DNA of 32,339 nt. Origin: an uncultured bacterium. Its GTDB lineage: Bacteria; DUMJ01. The stretch lies in contig CALGNK010000057.1 of the NCBI GenBank assembly GCA_937958695.1, positions 1-32,339 of the forward strand, in the 5' to 3' direction. Positions 16,297 through 26,581 of this stretch are shown in pieces. Numbering within the stretch: position 1 is the first letter of the stretch; every line of letters starts with the position of its first letter. The notes below the pieces were generated by a model that did not search any database, had not been told where the DNA came from, and was given only the letters and a program-made list of their open reading frames with translations. The translations under genes were made by a program, and so were the position numbers.

Positions 16297-16818
16297 ATGA
16301 AAGAGCATATTAAAAGAGCACTTTTATTAGCTTTTATATGTGCGTTGTCTGCTGGTACTTTGGGATATTTTTATCAGCTTACTACTCCGATTATAAAAGA
16401 GCAACAGATAAAAGCCCAAGTTTTATTACGAAAAGAAGTATTACCGCAGGCTATGGAGTTTAGAGAGGTCACTATTGATAGCTATACAGTATATCTAGGA
16501 TTAAGTAATGGAGAAATAATTGGTGGAACCGCAAAGATTACTATGAAGGGTTATGGTGGGAATATAGATTTAATTTTAGGGATAGATAAGAACAAAAGAA
16601 TAACAGGTGTAAGGGTATTGTCCCATAATGAAACTCCAGGATTAGGAGAAAAGGTTACTAAAGGTAATTATTTAGAGCAATACATAAATAAATCAATTGG
16701 TGATATAAATACGGTAAGATTTATAACTGGGGCTACAATATCTAGTAAGGCTGTACAAGAAGGGGTAAAAAGAGGTGTAACTTTAATATCCAAGGTTTTG
16801 GAGGAATATCATAAATGA
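16297..16818 (+). CDS. RnfG-like FMN-binding protein
   Basis: A 173-residue protein with one N-terminal membrane helix (about 6-27) and an FMN-binding domain of the RnfG/NqrC type. The flavinylation motif TGATIS puts the FMN-carrying threonine at T147. LSHNETPGLGEKV is the second diagnostic segment. FMN is attached through phosphoester linkage to Thr by ApbE in the known proteins. In Rnf complexes RnfG sits outside the membrane and passes electrons. No other rnf gene lies nearby, so this is a lone FMN-binding protein in an operon with rhomboid and nicotinate phosphoribosyltransferase. The start has AGGAGGAG. Its stop overlaps the next gene as ATGA. Confidence 0.9.
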   Translation: MKEHIKRALLLAFICALSAGTLGYFYQLTTPIIKEQQIKAQVLLRKEVLPQAMEFREVTIDSYTVYLGLSNGEIIGGTAKITMKGYGGNIDLILGIDKNKRITGVRVLSHNETPGLGEKVTKGNYLEQYINKSIGDINTVRFITGATISSKAVQEGVKRGVTLISKVLEEYHK

Positions 16819-17831
16819 GAAGGCTATTTTCTGCTTCTGAAGAAGAGATTATAAGTGGAAAGACTGCAGATATATATTTTGAGAGAACATATAAGGTTCT
16901 GAATTCCGTAGGGGCACTTAGTACTCCTGTGGTTGGAGAGATCTTTCCAAGGAAGAGTGGATATCTAGGTGGGGTTAAAGAGGTATTAAATCTTTTAGAA
17001 GGCAAAAAAGTTAGAATCTACTCTCTAGAAGAGGGAGAGCATATAGAAGAAAAAGAGGTAATAATGCGTATTGAGGGCCCCTATGGAGAATTTGGTATAT
17101 ATGAAACTGCCATACTTGGAATTTTGGCATCTTCGACAGGATGGGTAACTGCAGCTAGGGAGTGTAAAGAAGCTAGTAATGGGAAACCTATTCTATCTTT
17201 TGGTGCTAGACATGTGCATCCTGCAGTGGCTTCTGTAATGGATAGGTCCGCTATAATAGGTGGAGTTGACGGAGTGAGTTCTATACTTGGAGCGGAATTG
17301 GTAGGTATAATTCCATCTGGAACTATGCCTCATGCGTTGATATTAATTATTGGTGATACTGTCGAATCAGCTAGGGTTTTTCACAAGGTTCATCCAGATA
17401 TCCCTTTAGTTGTTCTGGTTGATACCTTTAAGGATGAAGCAGAAGAAGCCATAAGAGTAGCAAGGGAATTTGGAAGGTCCTTATATGGAATAAGACTTGA
17501 TACTCCAGGAGAAAGGGGAGGGGTAACCCCAGAACTAGTTAGAGAGGTAAGACTTAGACTTAACCAAGAAGGTTTTGATTATGTAAAGATATTTGTCTCT
17601 GGTGGTTTGAATCCTGCTAGAATAAGAATCCTTTCTGAAGCTGGGGCAGATGTATTTGGGGTTGGAAGTTATATCTCTGGGGCTTCACCCATAGATATGA
17701 CTCTGGACTTAAAGGTAGTAAGAGGAAAACCTGTAGCTAAGAGGGGAAGAATTCCAGGAGTTACAGATAATCCTAGACTAAAACTAGTTTATGATAACTT
17801 GGTGCCGGAAGCCGGGGTCGAACCGGCATGA
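16815..17831 (+). CDS. pncB: Nicotinate phosphoribosyltransferase
   Basis: A 338-residue nicotinate phosphoribosyltransferase of the short bacterial/archaeal type, salvaging nicotinate to NaMN with PRPP. Diagnostic segments are FGARHVHPAVASVMDRSA, GGVDGVS, GTMPHALI, the VDTFKDE loop, RLDTPGERGG and KIFVSGGLNPARI, with a C-terminal zinc-free end. Length fits the compact subfamily. It is the last gene of the SCIFF operon. Its final ten codons (PEAGVEPA and stop) are antisense to the T-arm and acceptor stem of tRNA-Leu, so the natural C-terminus is written by tRNA sequence. No terminator is visible. The frame could also be read as quinolinate phosphoribosyltransferase-like, but the motifs favour PncB. 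Confidence 0.9.
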   Translation: MRRLFSASEEEIISGKTADIYFERTYKVLNSVGALSTPVVGEIFPRKSGYLGGVKEVLNLLEGKKVRIYSLEEGEHIEEKEVIMRIEGPYGEFGIYETAILGILASSTGWVTAARECKEASNGKPILSFGARHVHPAVASVMDRSAIIGGVDGVSSILGAELVGIIPSGTMPHALILIIGDTVESARVFHKVHPDIPLVVLVDTFKDEAEEAIRVAREFGRSLYGIRLDTPGERGGVTPELVREVRLRLNQEGFDYVKIFVSGGLNPARIRILSEAGADVFGVGSYISGASPIDMTLDLKVVRGKPVAKRGRIPGVTDNPRLKLVYDNLVPEAGVEPA

Positions 17832-17888
17832 GCTAGAAAGCTCAGCGGATTTTAAGTCCGCAGCGTCTACCTATTCCGCCATTCCGGC
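17803..17888 (-). tRNA. tRNA-Leu(UAA)
   Basis: On the minus strand GCCGGAA pairs with TTCCGGC as the acceptor stem. The anticodon loop holds TAA between CGGA-type stems, and there is a long class II variable arm (TGAGCTTTCTAGCTCA) and a GGTTCGACC T-arm. CCA is encoded directly after the discriminator A (17800-17802 on the plus strand). It overlaps the 3' end of the nicotinate phosphoribosyltransferase gene on the opposite strand. Confidence 0.95.
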
Positions 17889-17903
17889 AGCTTTCTGATA
17901 TTT

Positions 17904-17931
17904 ATTATACAAAGAAACTTCTCTTTGTCAA
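17904..17931 (-). promoter_or_regulatory. Consensus promoter of tRNA-Leu
   Basis: Reading on the minus strand, a perfect TTGACA (17926-17931), a 16-nt spacer and a perfect TATAAT (17904-17909). Transcription would begin near 17897, about 9 nt before the mature tRNA. Confidence 0.8.
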
Positions 17932-17960
17932 GAGTATGTTACTTTTGGAGGTGAAGGATT

Positions 17961-19745
17961 ATGCATAATGTTAATAGACTTGAGGATATTAACGAGAATC
18001 TTTCTAGAGAATCTTTGAATAGGCCTATTCTTTTAAAAAGAGAAGAGATTAGGGAGGATATCCCTAGTGATGAAATTATCAAACTCTGCGAAAAACTTAT
18101 TAATACCCCAATTCCTGAAGCTAAGTATTCATACTTTAGAGAATTCCATATTACAGGTAATAGAACTCATTATGAGACACCTCATAGACTAAAAAGGACA
18201 AATATGTATCTTTTGGCTATAGGAACCTTTTTAACTGATAGAGAAGAATTCCTTCTTAGACTCCAAGACTATATCTGGGATGTATGTAATGAGGTAACTT
18301 GGTGTTATCCTGCACACTTACCTGAAGAGTTAAACTATAATGAGCCTTACATAGACCTATTTGCTTCTATGACCGCAGAACAACTTGGCGAAATTCTTGA
18401 TCTTTTAGGTGATAAACTTGATAGAAATATAGCAGAAAGGATAAGGTATGAACTAAAAAGAAGAATATTTGTTCCATTCTATGAAAATCCAGATAGATAT
18501 TGGTGGGCAAATGCATACTGGTCTAATTGGTGTGCTGTGTGTTGTGGAGCAATAGGAGCCTCAGCTATAGCAGGTAGAGCAGAGGAACCTTATTTTAGTA
18601 AGATAATGTTTGATGTTATACAAAGACTTAATAGATATCTGGATTATTTCGACAGTGAGGGCGGATGGGTAGAGGGTATAGGTTATTGGAACTTTGGATT
18701 AACCCATCTATCTAGGTTTGCTGATAGTTTATATAGGATTACAGATGGAAAGATAAATATCTTTGAACATCCTAAACTCCAAATTACTGGATTATTCCCA
18801 ATTTATTGTTATTTACCACCAGAAGGTTTTGTTAACTTTGGAGACTGTTCCTATGAAGCTAAGTTAAACAGAGATTTAGTTATTCTTTTAAGTAAGTATA
18901 CCAAAGTTAGTAAGGAATTAAACTGGTTAGCTTCCCAGATAGAAATGAGAGAATTGGAGAATTTCAGATGCCTTAGAAAAGAAGAGAAGATAATAGAGCC
19001 TCCTAAGAGTACATTTATACATTTTCGTGGTATAGACTGGGTTATAACACGTAAAAATTGGGAGGATAAACTTGGGCCAGTTTTGGCTGTGAAGGCTGGT
19101 AATAATGGCGAACCTCATAATCAGTTAGATGTTGGTCATTTCATATTTCATGTCTATGGCCAATCATTTTTACATGACTTAGGTTCAGGGATTTATACGA
19201 AAGATTATTTTAGAGAGGGAAGATACAAGAATCCATTCTGTAATGCAGAGGGACATAGCTTAATCTTTATAGACGGTGAAAGTGAAGGGATAGGAAAAGA
19301 TTTTGAAGGCAATATTGTTGCTTTTGAATCAGGTAATGATAGAGATATTGTAACTCTTGATCTAACTAAGGCGTATGCTTTAGAAAAGGTAGAAAAGATA
19401 ACTAGGAGGTTGCAATTCTTAAAGGATAGAAGAGATGGGGGGCTCATTCTAGAGGATGAAATCTTACTTAAGACTGCTGGTAAGATAGAATCTAGAATAC
19501 AGATTAATGGTTTACTAGAGAGATTAGGAGACAAGACTTTTATAGTTAAGGGTAAATATGGGAATCTATTTATAGATGTAAAAGAACCAACAGATGCCAT
19601 AGTTGAAATAGGGGAGTTAAAGGGCTTGGAATTTCATGATGGCTCAATAAGAGATTTCAATTTCTTGAATATAGTTACCTCTAGTAGAGATGTTAAATTT
19701 TATATAATATTTATTCCTTTTAGAGAAAGGGATGAGATAAGATGA
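17961..19745 (+). CDS. Heparinase II/III-like polysaccharide lyase
   Basis: A 594-residue protein of the heparinase II/III superfamily. The N-terminal half is an alpha-helical toroid (NAYWSNWCAVCCGAIGASAI and GGWVEGIGYWNFGLTHLSRF are typical). The C-terminal half is a beta-sandwich opening with GEPHNQLDVGHFIFHVYG, a LHDLGSGIYTKDYF segment and GHSLIFIDG. Family members break uronate-containing chains by beta-elimination. There is no signal peptide, so it would act in the cytoplasm, probably on imported oligosaccharides. A GGAGGTGA site precedes the ATG. The next gene, a sugar isomerase, starts in an ATGA overlap. The exact substrate (glycosaminoglycan, alginate-like or other) cannot be told, and no transporter is adjacent. 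Confidence 0.78.
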   Translation: MHNVNRLEDINENLSRESLNRPILLKREEIREDIPSDEIIKLCEKLINTPIPEAKYSYFREFHITGNRTHYETPHRLKRTNMYLLAIGTFLTDREEFLLRLQDYIWDVCNEVTWCYPAHLPEELNYNEPYIDLFASMTAEQLGEILDLLGDKLDRNIAERIRYELKRRIFVPFYENPDRYWWANAYWSNWCAVCCGAIGASAIAGRAEEPYFSKIMFDVIQRLNRYLDYFDSEGGWVEGIGYWNFGLTHLSRFADSLYRITDGKINIFEHPKLQITGLFPIYCYLPPEGFVNFGDCSYEAKLNRDLVILLSKYTKVSKELNWLASQIEMRELENFRCLRKEEKIIEPPKSTFIHFRGIDWVITRKNWEDKLGPVLAVKAGNNGEPHNQLDVGHFIFHVYGQSFLHDLGSGIYTKDYFREGRYKNPFCNAEGHSLIFIDGESEGIGKDFEGNIVAFESGNDRDIVTLDLTKAYALEKVEKITRRLQFLKDRRDGGLILEDEILLKTAGKIESRIQINGLLERLGDKTFIVKGKYGNLFIDVKEPTDAIVEIGELKGLEFHDGSIRDFNFLNIVTSSRDVKFYIIFIPFRERDEIR

Positions 19746-20548
19746 AGCTTTCTTTTAGCACTTTAGGCTGTCCCAATTGGGATATAAAAAAGATAGTAGA
19801 GTCTGCTAGGCGCTATGGCTACGAAGGAGTAGAGCTAAGAGGCGCTGGGAGACAACACATATCACTTGAAGTCTCTCCTAGAGAGAGGAGTGAGATAAGA
19901 AGAATCTTTGAGGATAATGGTATAGAGATATGTTGTATAAGTGCATATACTAGGTTTGCTTCTCCTTTAAAGGAAGAGAGAGAAATGAATATGGAGAATC
20001 TTGTAAGATATTGTGAATTGGCTAAAGAAATGAATGCATCAATAGTAAGAAGCTTCATAGGAGATGTCCCTAGAGAGATTGACAAGGCTGAGTATATGAA
20101 TTATATTCCTGAGGTTCTACATAGAGTTGGAGAAAAGATAAGAGATCTTGGAGTAGATGTTGTATTAGAGACACACGACTATTTTTCAACAGGGAAAATG
20201 ATATCTGATATCATAAGAAAAACAGATAGTAAAAATATAAAGGCTCTTTGGGATGTATGGCATCCGTATAAAAGTGGAGAAAGCCCAAGGGATACTTTAG
20301 AATACCTAAGAACTTATCTTAGACATACGCATATAAAAGATGCAAAGAGAGTAGGTGATGATTGGCAATTAGTTCTGCCAGGGGAGGGAGATATACCAAT
20401 AAAGGATATTATAGATTTACTTAAGGGAATAGATTACCAGGGGTATCTTTCCTTTGAATGGGAGAAGATGTGGCATCCAGAGATACCAGAGCCTGAGGTG
20501 GCATTTCCAAGATATATCGAATATATGAAGTCTATAGGGGCTACATAA
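19742..20548 (+). CDS. Sugar phosphate isomerase/epimerase (TIM barrel)
   Basis: A 268-residue protein of the xylose isomerase-like TIM-barrel family (AP endonuclease 2 superfamily). Segments seen are MKLSFSTLGCPNWD at the first strand, YGYEGVELRG, VDVVLETHDYFSTG, ALWDVWHPYKSGE, HTHIKDAKR and GYLSFEWEK, holding the Glu, His and Asp metal ligands. The family contains epimerases, isomerases and dehydratases (e.g. hydroxypyruvate isomerase, inosose dehydratase), so the exact reaction is open. Its start overlaps the lyase stop (ATGA). The two probably act in sequence: the lyase makes an unsaturated uronate product and this enzyme rearranges a derived sugar. That link is inferred from gene order only. 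Confidence 0.82.
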   Translation: MKLSFSTLGCPNWDIKKIVESARRYGYEGVELRGAGRQHISLEVSPRERSEIRRIFEDNGIEICCISAYTRFASPLKEEREMNMENLVRYCELAKEMNASIVRSFIGDVPREIDKAEYMNYIPEVLHRVGEKIRDLGVDVVLETHDYFSTGKMISDIIRKTDSKNIKALWDVWHPYKSGESPRDTLEYLRTYLRHTHIKDAKRVGDDWQLVLPGEGDIPIKDIIDLLKGIDYQGYLSFEWEKMWHPEIPEPEVAFPRYIEYMKSIGAT

Positions 20549-20568
20549 AGAACAGTTACTGATTTCTC

Positions 20569-20597
20569 TAGACTTTAAGCAGTTGAAGTGATATTAT
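20569..20597 (+). promoter_or_regulatory. Promoter of the site-2 protease gene
   Basis: TAGACT at 20569-20574, a 17-nt spacer and TGATATTAT (extended -10, hexamer 20592-20597). A GGGGTGAT site lies downstream before the ATG at 20643, about 10 nt away. Confidence 0.45.
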
Positions 20598-20642
20598 AGG
20601 CTTAGGGATTATTTTATTTTAGAAAGGGGTGATTTTATTTTT

Positions 20643-21761
20643 ATGGTGGGGAGTCTACGGATAGGTAGAATCCTAGGAATCCCTATAGAGATTCATTATA
20701 CTTGGATTATAGTATTTGGTCTCATAACTAACACATTAGCTACCACTTATTTATCCAATTATACATTATATACTTCCCCATACATAAACTGGATTATTGG
20801 TACTATAGCTTCTCTTATATTTTTCGTCTGCGTTGCTATGCATGAGATTATGCATTCTTATACCGCAATAAAGTTAGGGCTAAAGATAAGGCGGATTACT
20901 CTTTTTATGTTTGGAGGTATAGCAGAGATAGAGGGAGAGCCTAAGTCAGCTAGGGACGAATTACTCATATCCATTGTTGGTCCAGTTACTAGCGCTTTTT
21001 TGGCAGTAGTATTTTTACTATTTTCTAAATTTCCATTTAATCCTCTGTCTCCTATTGGTGGAGCCATTTTATATCTATATCGTGTAAATCTAATTTTAGC
21101 AGGATTTAATCTGATCCCTGCCTTCCCTCTAGATGGCGGGAGGGTTTTAAGAGCCATACTTTGGATGATCTTTAAGAACTATAGAAGAGCTACTAGGATA
21201 TCGGCTGGGATTGGAATGACATTCGCCACTATGATAATGTTTTTAGGTTTCTATATACTTCTCTTTGGCCAATTTATAACTGGTCTTTGGTTCATCTTTA
21301 TTGGTTGGTTCCTAAGTCAAGGTGCTATGTCAGGGGAAAGAGAGGTAGACATAAGAGAAGCCTTTACAGATGCTAGAGTGAAGGACCTTATGAGTAAAGA
21401 GATTCAGTCTGTCCCGCCAAATATTAATATAGAGGATCTTATGCTAAATTATTTCTTATCTTATAGATATGTGGCTTTTCCTGTTATGTGGGGAGACAGT
21501 ATACTTGGAATAGTTACGTTAAATGATATAAGAAAAATTCCTAGGGAAGAATGGAAATACTATACGGTTAGAGATATAATGATTCCGATGTCTTCCGATC
21601 TTACTATAACCCCAGACGAATCTGCATTTGACGCTTTCTTGAAGATAAATAAAGGCTCAGTTGGAAGACTTCTAGTTATAGATGAAGACAGACTTGTTGG
21701 AATTATAAGTAAAACAGACCTTATTAGATTTTTGCAGATAAAGGCTATGATGTCTAGCTAG
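20643..21761 (+). CDS. Site-2 protease family (M50) zinc metalloprotease with CBS domains
   Basis: A 372-residue intramembrane metalloprotease. The zinc motif is HEIMH at residues 67-71 in a membrane helix. The second ligand is D164 in FPLDGGR, in place of the NPDG of other members. About six membrane segments cover residues 10-230. Two CBS domains follow (about 245-370; VKDLMSKEIQSVPPN and TVRDIMIPMSSDLT). CBS pairs bind adenosyl nucleotides, so activity may respond to energy state. Family members cut membrane-anchored regulators, often anti-sigma factors or transcription factors. The first codons MVGSLRIGRILGIPIEIHYTW are typical. It stands alone, convergent with the eno operon. Confidence 0.92.
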   Translation: MVGSLRIGRILGIPIEIHYTWIIVFGLITNTLATTYLSNYTLYTSPYINWIIGTIASLIFFVCVAMHEIMHSYTAIKLGLKIRRITLFMFGGIAEIEGEPKSARDELLISIVGPVTSAFLAVVFLLFSKFPFNPLSPIGGAILYLYRVNLILAGFNLIPAFPLDGGRVLRAILWMIFKNYRRATRISAGIGMTFATMIMFLGFYILLFGQFITGLWFIFIGWFLSQGAMSGEREVDIREAFTDARVKDLMSKEIQSVPPNINIEDLMLNYFLSYRYVAFPVMWGDSILGIVTLNDIRKIPREEWKYYTVRDIMIPMSSDLTITPDESAFDAFLKINKGSVGRLLVIDEDRLVGIISKTDLIRFLQIKAMMSS

Positions 21762-21770
21762 TTAAAGTTA

Positions 21771-22133
21771 CTACCACTTTTTCTGTTTACCTTTCCATTT
21801 TTCTTCTAGGCTTTTCTTAAGGTCTCCTAGTCTCTCGTTACTCTCTTTGAGAAAATGTGATAGCTTAAATTCGAATTCCTCTAAAGATTTGAGTCTTTTT
21901 ATAGAGACTTCTAAATCTCCTCTCTTATTATATCCTATTACTACTGCTTTTACTTTGTCTCCTTCATGAAGGAAATCAGCAACATCTTTTACATATGAAG
22001 AATCTATCTCTGAGATGTGTAAGAAAGCTTCTCTTCCATCATTAAGTGTTAAGAATGCTCCAAACTTTGTAATCTTTTTGACCTTTCCTTCAACTATCTC
22101 TTGATTATCTAATGGATTTGTGTTGGAATACAT
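21771..22133 (-). CDS. yabR: S1 domain RNA-binding protein (YabR-like)
   Basis: A protein of about 120 residues with one S1 (OB-fold) RNA-binding domain (about residues 10-80; EIVEGKVKKITKFGAFL, FLHISEID, VIGYNKRGDLEVSIKRL) and a lysine-rich helical tail. In Bacillus subtilis the general stress/S1 gene yabR follows divIC, and the same order is seen here, which supports the name. A longer frame starts at 22157, but the start at 22133 has CTGGAGAG at good spacing. Either start overlaps the end of divIC. Function in the family is poorly defined; RNA or polynucleotide binding is the only safe statement. Confidence 0.82.
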   Translation of the reverse strand: MYSNTNPLDNQEIVEGKVKKITKFGAFLTLNDGREAFLHISEIDSSYVKDVADFLHEGDKVKAVVIGYNKRGDLEVSIKRLKSLEEFEFKLSHFLKESNERLGDLKKSLEEKWKGKQKKW

Positions 22134-22386
22134 AGAGTCTCTCCAGGTTTTGTCCATCCTAACTCCTCTCTTATTAATATTTCTATATATTTATCATCAT
22201 ATTTAAGTCTATAGATTTCTTTCTCTAGATTTTTATTTTCCTCTCTTAGCCTACTTAGTTGTTCCCTAAGTTGAGAAATCTTTACTTTACTTTCATTTAT
22301 ACTATTTAGAACAATAAATGTAGATCTTGATAAGATTATCAGATAAATGATTATAAATGCTGATAATAATATTTTACATGCTTTAT

Positions 22387-22390
<4 letters not shown>
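22109..22390 (-). CDS. divIC: Septum formation initiator DivIC/FtsB
   Basis: A 93-residue bitopic membrane protein. It has one N-terminal membrane helix (about 8-27), a coiled coil (about 33-66; leucine-rich heptads) and the conserved ending LGWTKPGET. This is the DivIC/FtsB family, which joins FtsL and FtsQ/DivIB in the division complex. The start is TTG at 22388-22390, overlapping the pyk stop (TTGA), with an AAGGTG site about 10 nt upstream. Placement downstream of eno and pyk and upstream of a yabR-like gene links glycolytic and division genes in one transcript. The length is normal. Confidence 0.88.
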
Positions 22391-25076
<2,686 letters not shown>

Positions 25077-25115
25077 TTATCCTCCGTAGTATTCGTTTAA
25101 TTCTTAGATGGTTAA

Positions 25116-25144
25116 ATTTTAATTAATTACCTATCTATTGTCAA
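25116..25144 (-). promoter_or_regulatory. Promoter of the eno operon
   Basis: On the minus strand a perfect TTGACA (25139-25144), exactly 17 nt of spacer and TAAAAT (25116-25121). Transcription starts near 25109, about 35 nt before the ATG. It overlaps the plus-strand promoter of the NYN gene at the -35 element. Confidence 0.8.
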
Positions 25145-25166
25145 GGGTAGGCAAGAAGAGTAAAAT
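25138..25166 (+). promoter_or_regulatory. Promoter of the NYN-domain gene, overlapping the eno promoter
   Basis: TTGTCA (25138-25143), a 17-nt spacer and TAAAAT (25161-25166). Five bases of its -35 are the same bases as the -35 of the eno promoter on the other strand, a back-to-back arrangement around a TTGTCAA core. Confidence 0.7.
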
Positions 25167-25211
25167 TGAACTAGAAAAAATTATTTTAAGGAGGAAATTA
25201 ACATAAGATTT

Positions 25212-25712
25212 ATGGGGAGAAGGGCATTGTTTATAGATGGAAATAATCTGTATTTTGTACAGAGAAAATTAAAGTGGAATATAGATTTTGAGAAGCTTCT
25301 TAATTATTTTAAAGGGAATGAAAATTTTTATAATGCGTTCTATTACTCTGGTTATGATACTACCGATCAGAATCAAGAAAACTTTCTTAAAGCTTTAACT
25401 TTAATAGGTTATACGGTAAGGAAAAAACCTTTAAAGACTATATCTTCTTTAGATAGCGAGGAAAAGCAGAAGAGTAATATGGATGTAGAAATAACATTGG
25501 ACCTTATAGTTACCTCTAATCATTATGATGAGGCTTATCTCTTTTCTGGGGATAGCGATTTTGAAAGTGTTGTAGAATATCTTAGGATGATAGGAAAGGA
25601 GGTAGTTGTAGTATCTACTTTGGGACATATAGCTATAGAATTAAGAAACGCAGCGGATAGATATGTAGATTTAGCAGAATTGAGAGAATATTTAGAAAAA
25701 TCTCATGCCTAA
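25212..25712 (+). CDS. NYN domain protein (LabA/DUF88 family)
   Basis: A 166-residue NYN-domain protein, a PIN-like fold of presumed metal-dependent ribonucleases. The N-terminal FIDGNNLYF acidic loop, the middle MDVEITLDLIV and the GDSDFESVVEYLR segment carry the acidic residues that would bind metal. GKEVVVVSTLGHIAIELRNAADRYVDL is typical of LabA-like members. It is monocistronic and divergent from eno. The first standard start is ATG 25212, but the AGGAGG (25189-25194) sits 17 nt before it. An in-frame ATA at 25203 is at the ideal 8-nt spacing, so the ancestral start may have been there. Substrate RNA is unknown. Confidence 0.85.
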   Translation: MGRRALFIDGNNLYFVQRKLKWNIDFEKLLNYFKGNENFYNAFYYSGYDTTDQNQENFLKALTLIGYTVRKKPLKTISSLDSEEKQKSNMDVEITLDLIVTSNHYDEAYLFSGDSDFESVVEYLRMIGKEVVVVSTLGHIAIELRNAADRYVDLAELREYLEKSHA

Positions 25713-25717
25713 ATTAA

Positions 25718-25749
25718 AGGGGTGAAACCCACTTTAAGGCTTCACCCCT
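25718..25749 (+). terminator. Hairpin after the NYN gene
   Basis: AGGGGTGAA (25718-25726) and TTCACCCCT (25741-25749) form a 9-bp GC-rich stem with a 14-nt loop, 6 nt after the stop codon. The following sequence (ATCCATTTATT) is only moderately T-rich. It is a probable terminator. Confidence 0.6.
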
Positions 25750-25924
25750 ATCCATTTATTACCCATTCACGAGCCATTTTGAACCCATTTAACAGGTAAT
25801 TATCCTTAACCATAAGAAATTATAGAGTATATTTTTGCCAATGTCAACTATTTGTTGGAGAGAAACAGTTTGAAACCAGCTCCTATGGGAATATATAATG
25901 TTACGTGAAAAGAGATGAGTCTAT

Positions 25925-26499
25925 ATGAGAGTAGCGGTTTTGGAAAAAGTAAAGAAGATTCCTATAGAAGAGAGATACCGAAGCCTAAGGAAGATGATGT
26001 TTTAGTAAGAATAAGATCTGTAGGAGTCTGTGGTTAAAGCTTACGGAGTAGAGCAAGTATTTATTGTTGATATAAATGACTTTAGGTTATCAGAGGCTAA
26101 AGAACTTGGGGTAGACTTAGTTATAAATAGCAAATTAGAGAAAATAGAAGACTATATTGAGGTGAAGTAGATATAGTTTTTGAGGCTTCTGGCAATTCTT
26201 CTGTTATAAATCAAACTACAAAATTTGCAAAAAGAGGCGGTAAAGTAGTTTTTATAGGCCTTGCCTCTGAGAATTACATTGGTATTAACATAAATGAGAT
26301 AAGCTCTAAGGAATTAGACCTTTTAGGTATATTCAGATATGCTAATGTATATAAGAAAGCTATAGAACTAGTAGCTAAGGGAAAGATAGACTTAAAGACT
26401 CTTGTTACACATCATTTTCTTCTTGAAGAGGCACAAGATGCATTAGAATTTGCAGATAAGAATAAGGATAAATGCATAAAGGTTATAGTTAATCCGTGA
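25925..26499 (+). pseudogene. Decayed zinc-dependent alcohol/polyol dehydrogenase
   Basis: Three fragments of one medium-chain dehydrogenase lie in order but in shifted frames. From ATG 25925, MRVAVLEKVKKIPIEE begins the protein; a shift after IEE then continues as IPKPKEDDVLVRIRSVGVCG in the next frame. An internal deletion of about 150 codons removes the zinc domain and start of the Rossmann fold. The next piece resumes with VKAYGVEQVFIVDIN and stops at a TAG near 26168. A third frame holds VDIVFEASGN, then the C-terminal half to VIVNP and a TGA at 26497-26499. The type is a sorbitol or threonine dehydrogenase-like MDR. The loss of the catalytic domain shows it cannot be active. Sequence conservation of the pieces suggests recent decay. 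Confidence 0.9.
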
Positions 26500-26512
26500 C
26501 CTATAGTCTCTT

Positions 26513-26541
26513 TTGACAGACATCCTTTTATATGTTACTCT
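26513..26541 (+). promoter_or_regulatory. Promoter of the GyrI-like gene
   Basis: A perfect TTGACA (26513-26518), 17-nt spacer and TACTCT (26536-26541), a weak -10. It lies 14 nt after the dead dehydrogenase. Confidence 0.5.
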
Positions 26542-26581
26542 ATAGTTGTAATTATCTTAATTTTTAAGGGAGGTAATTTTT

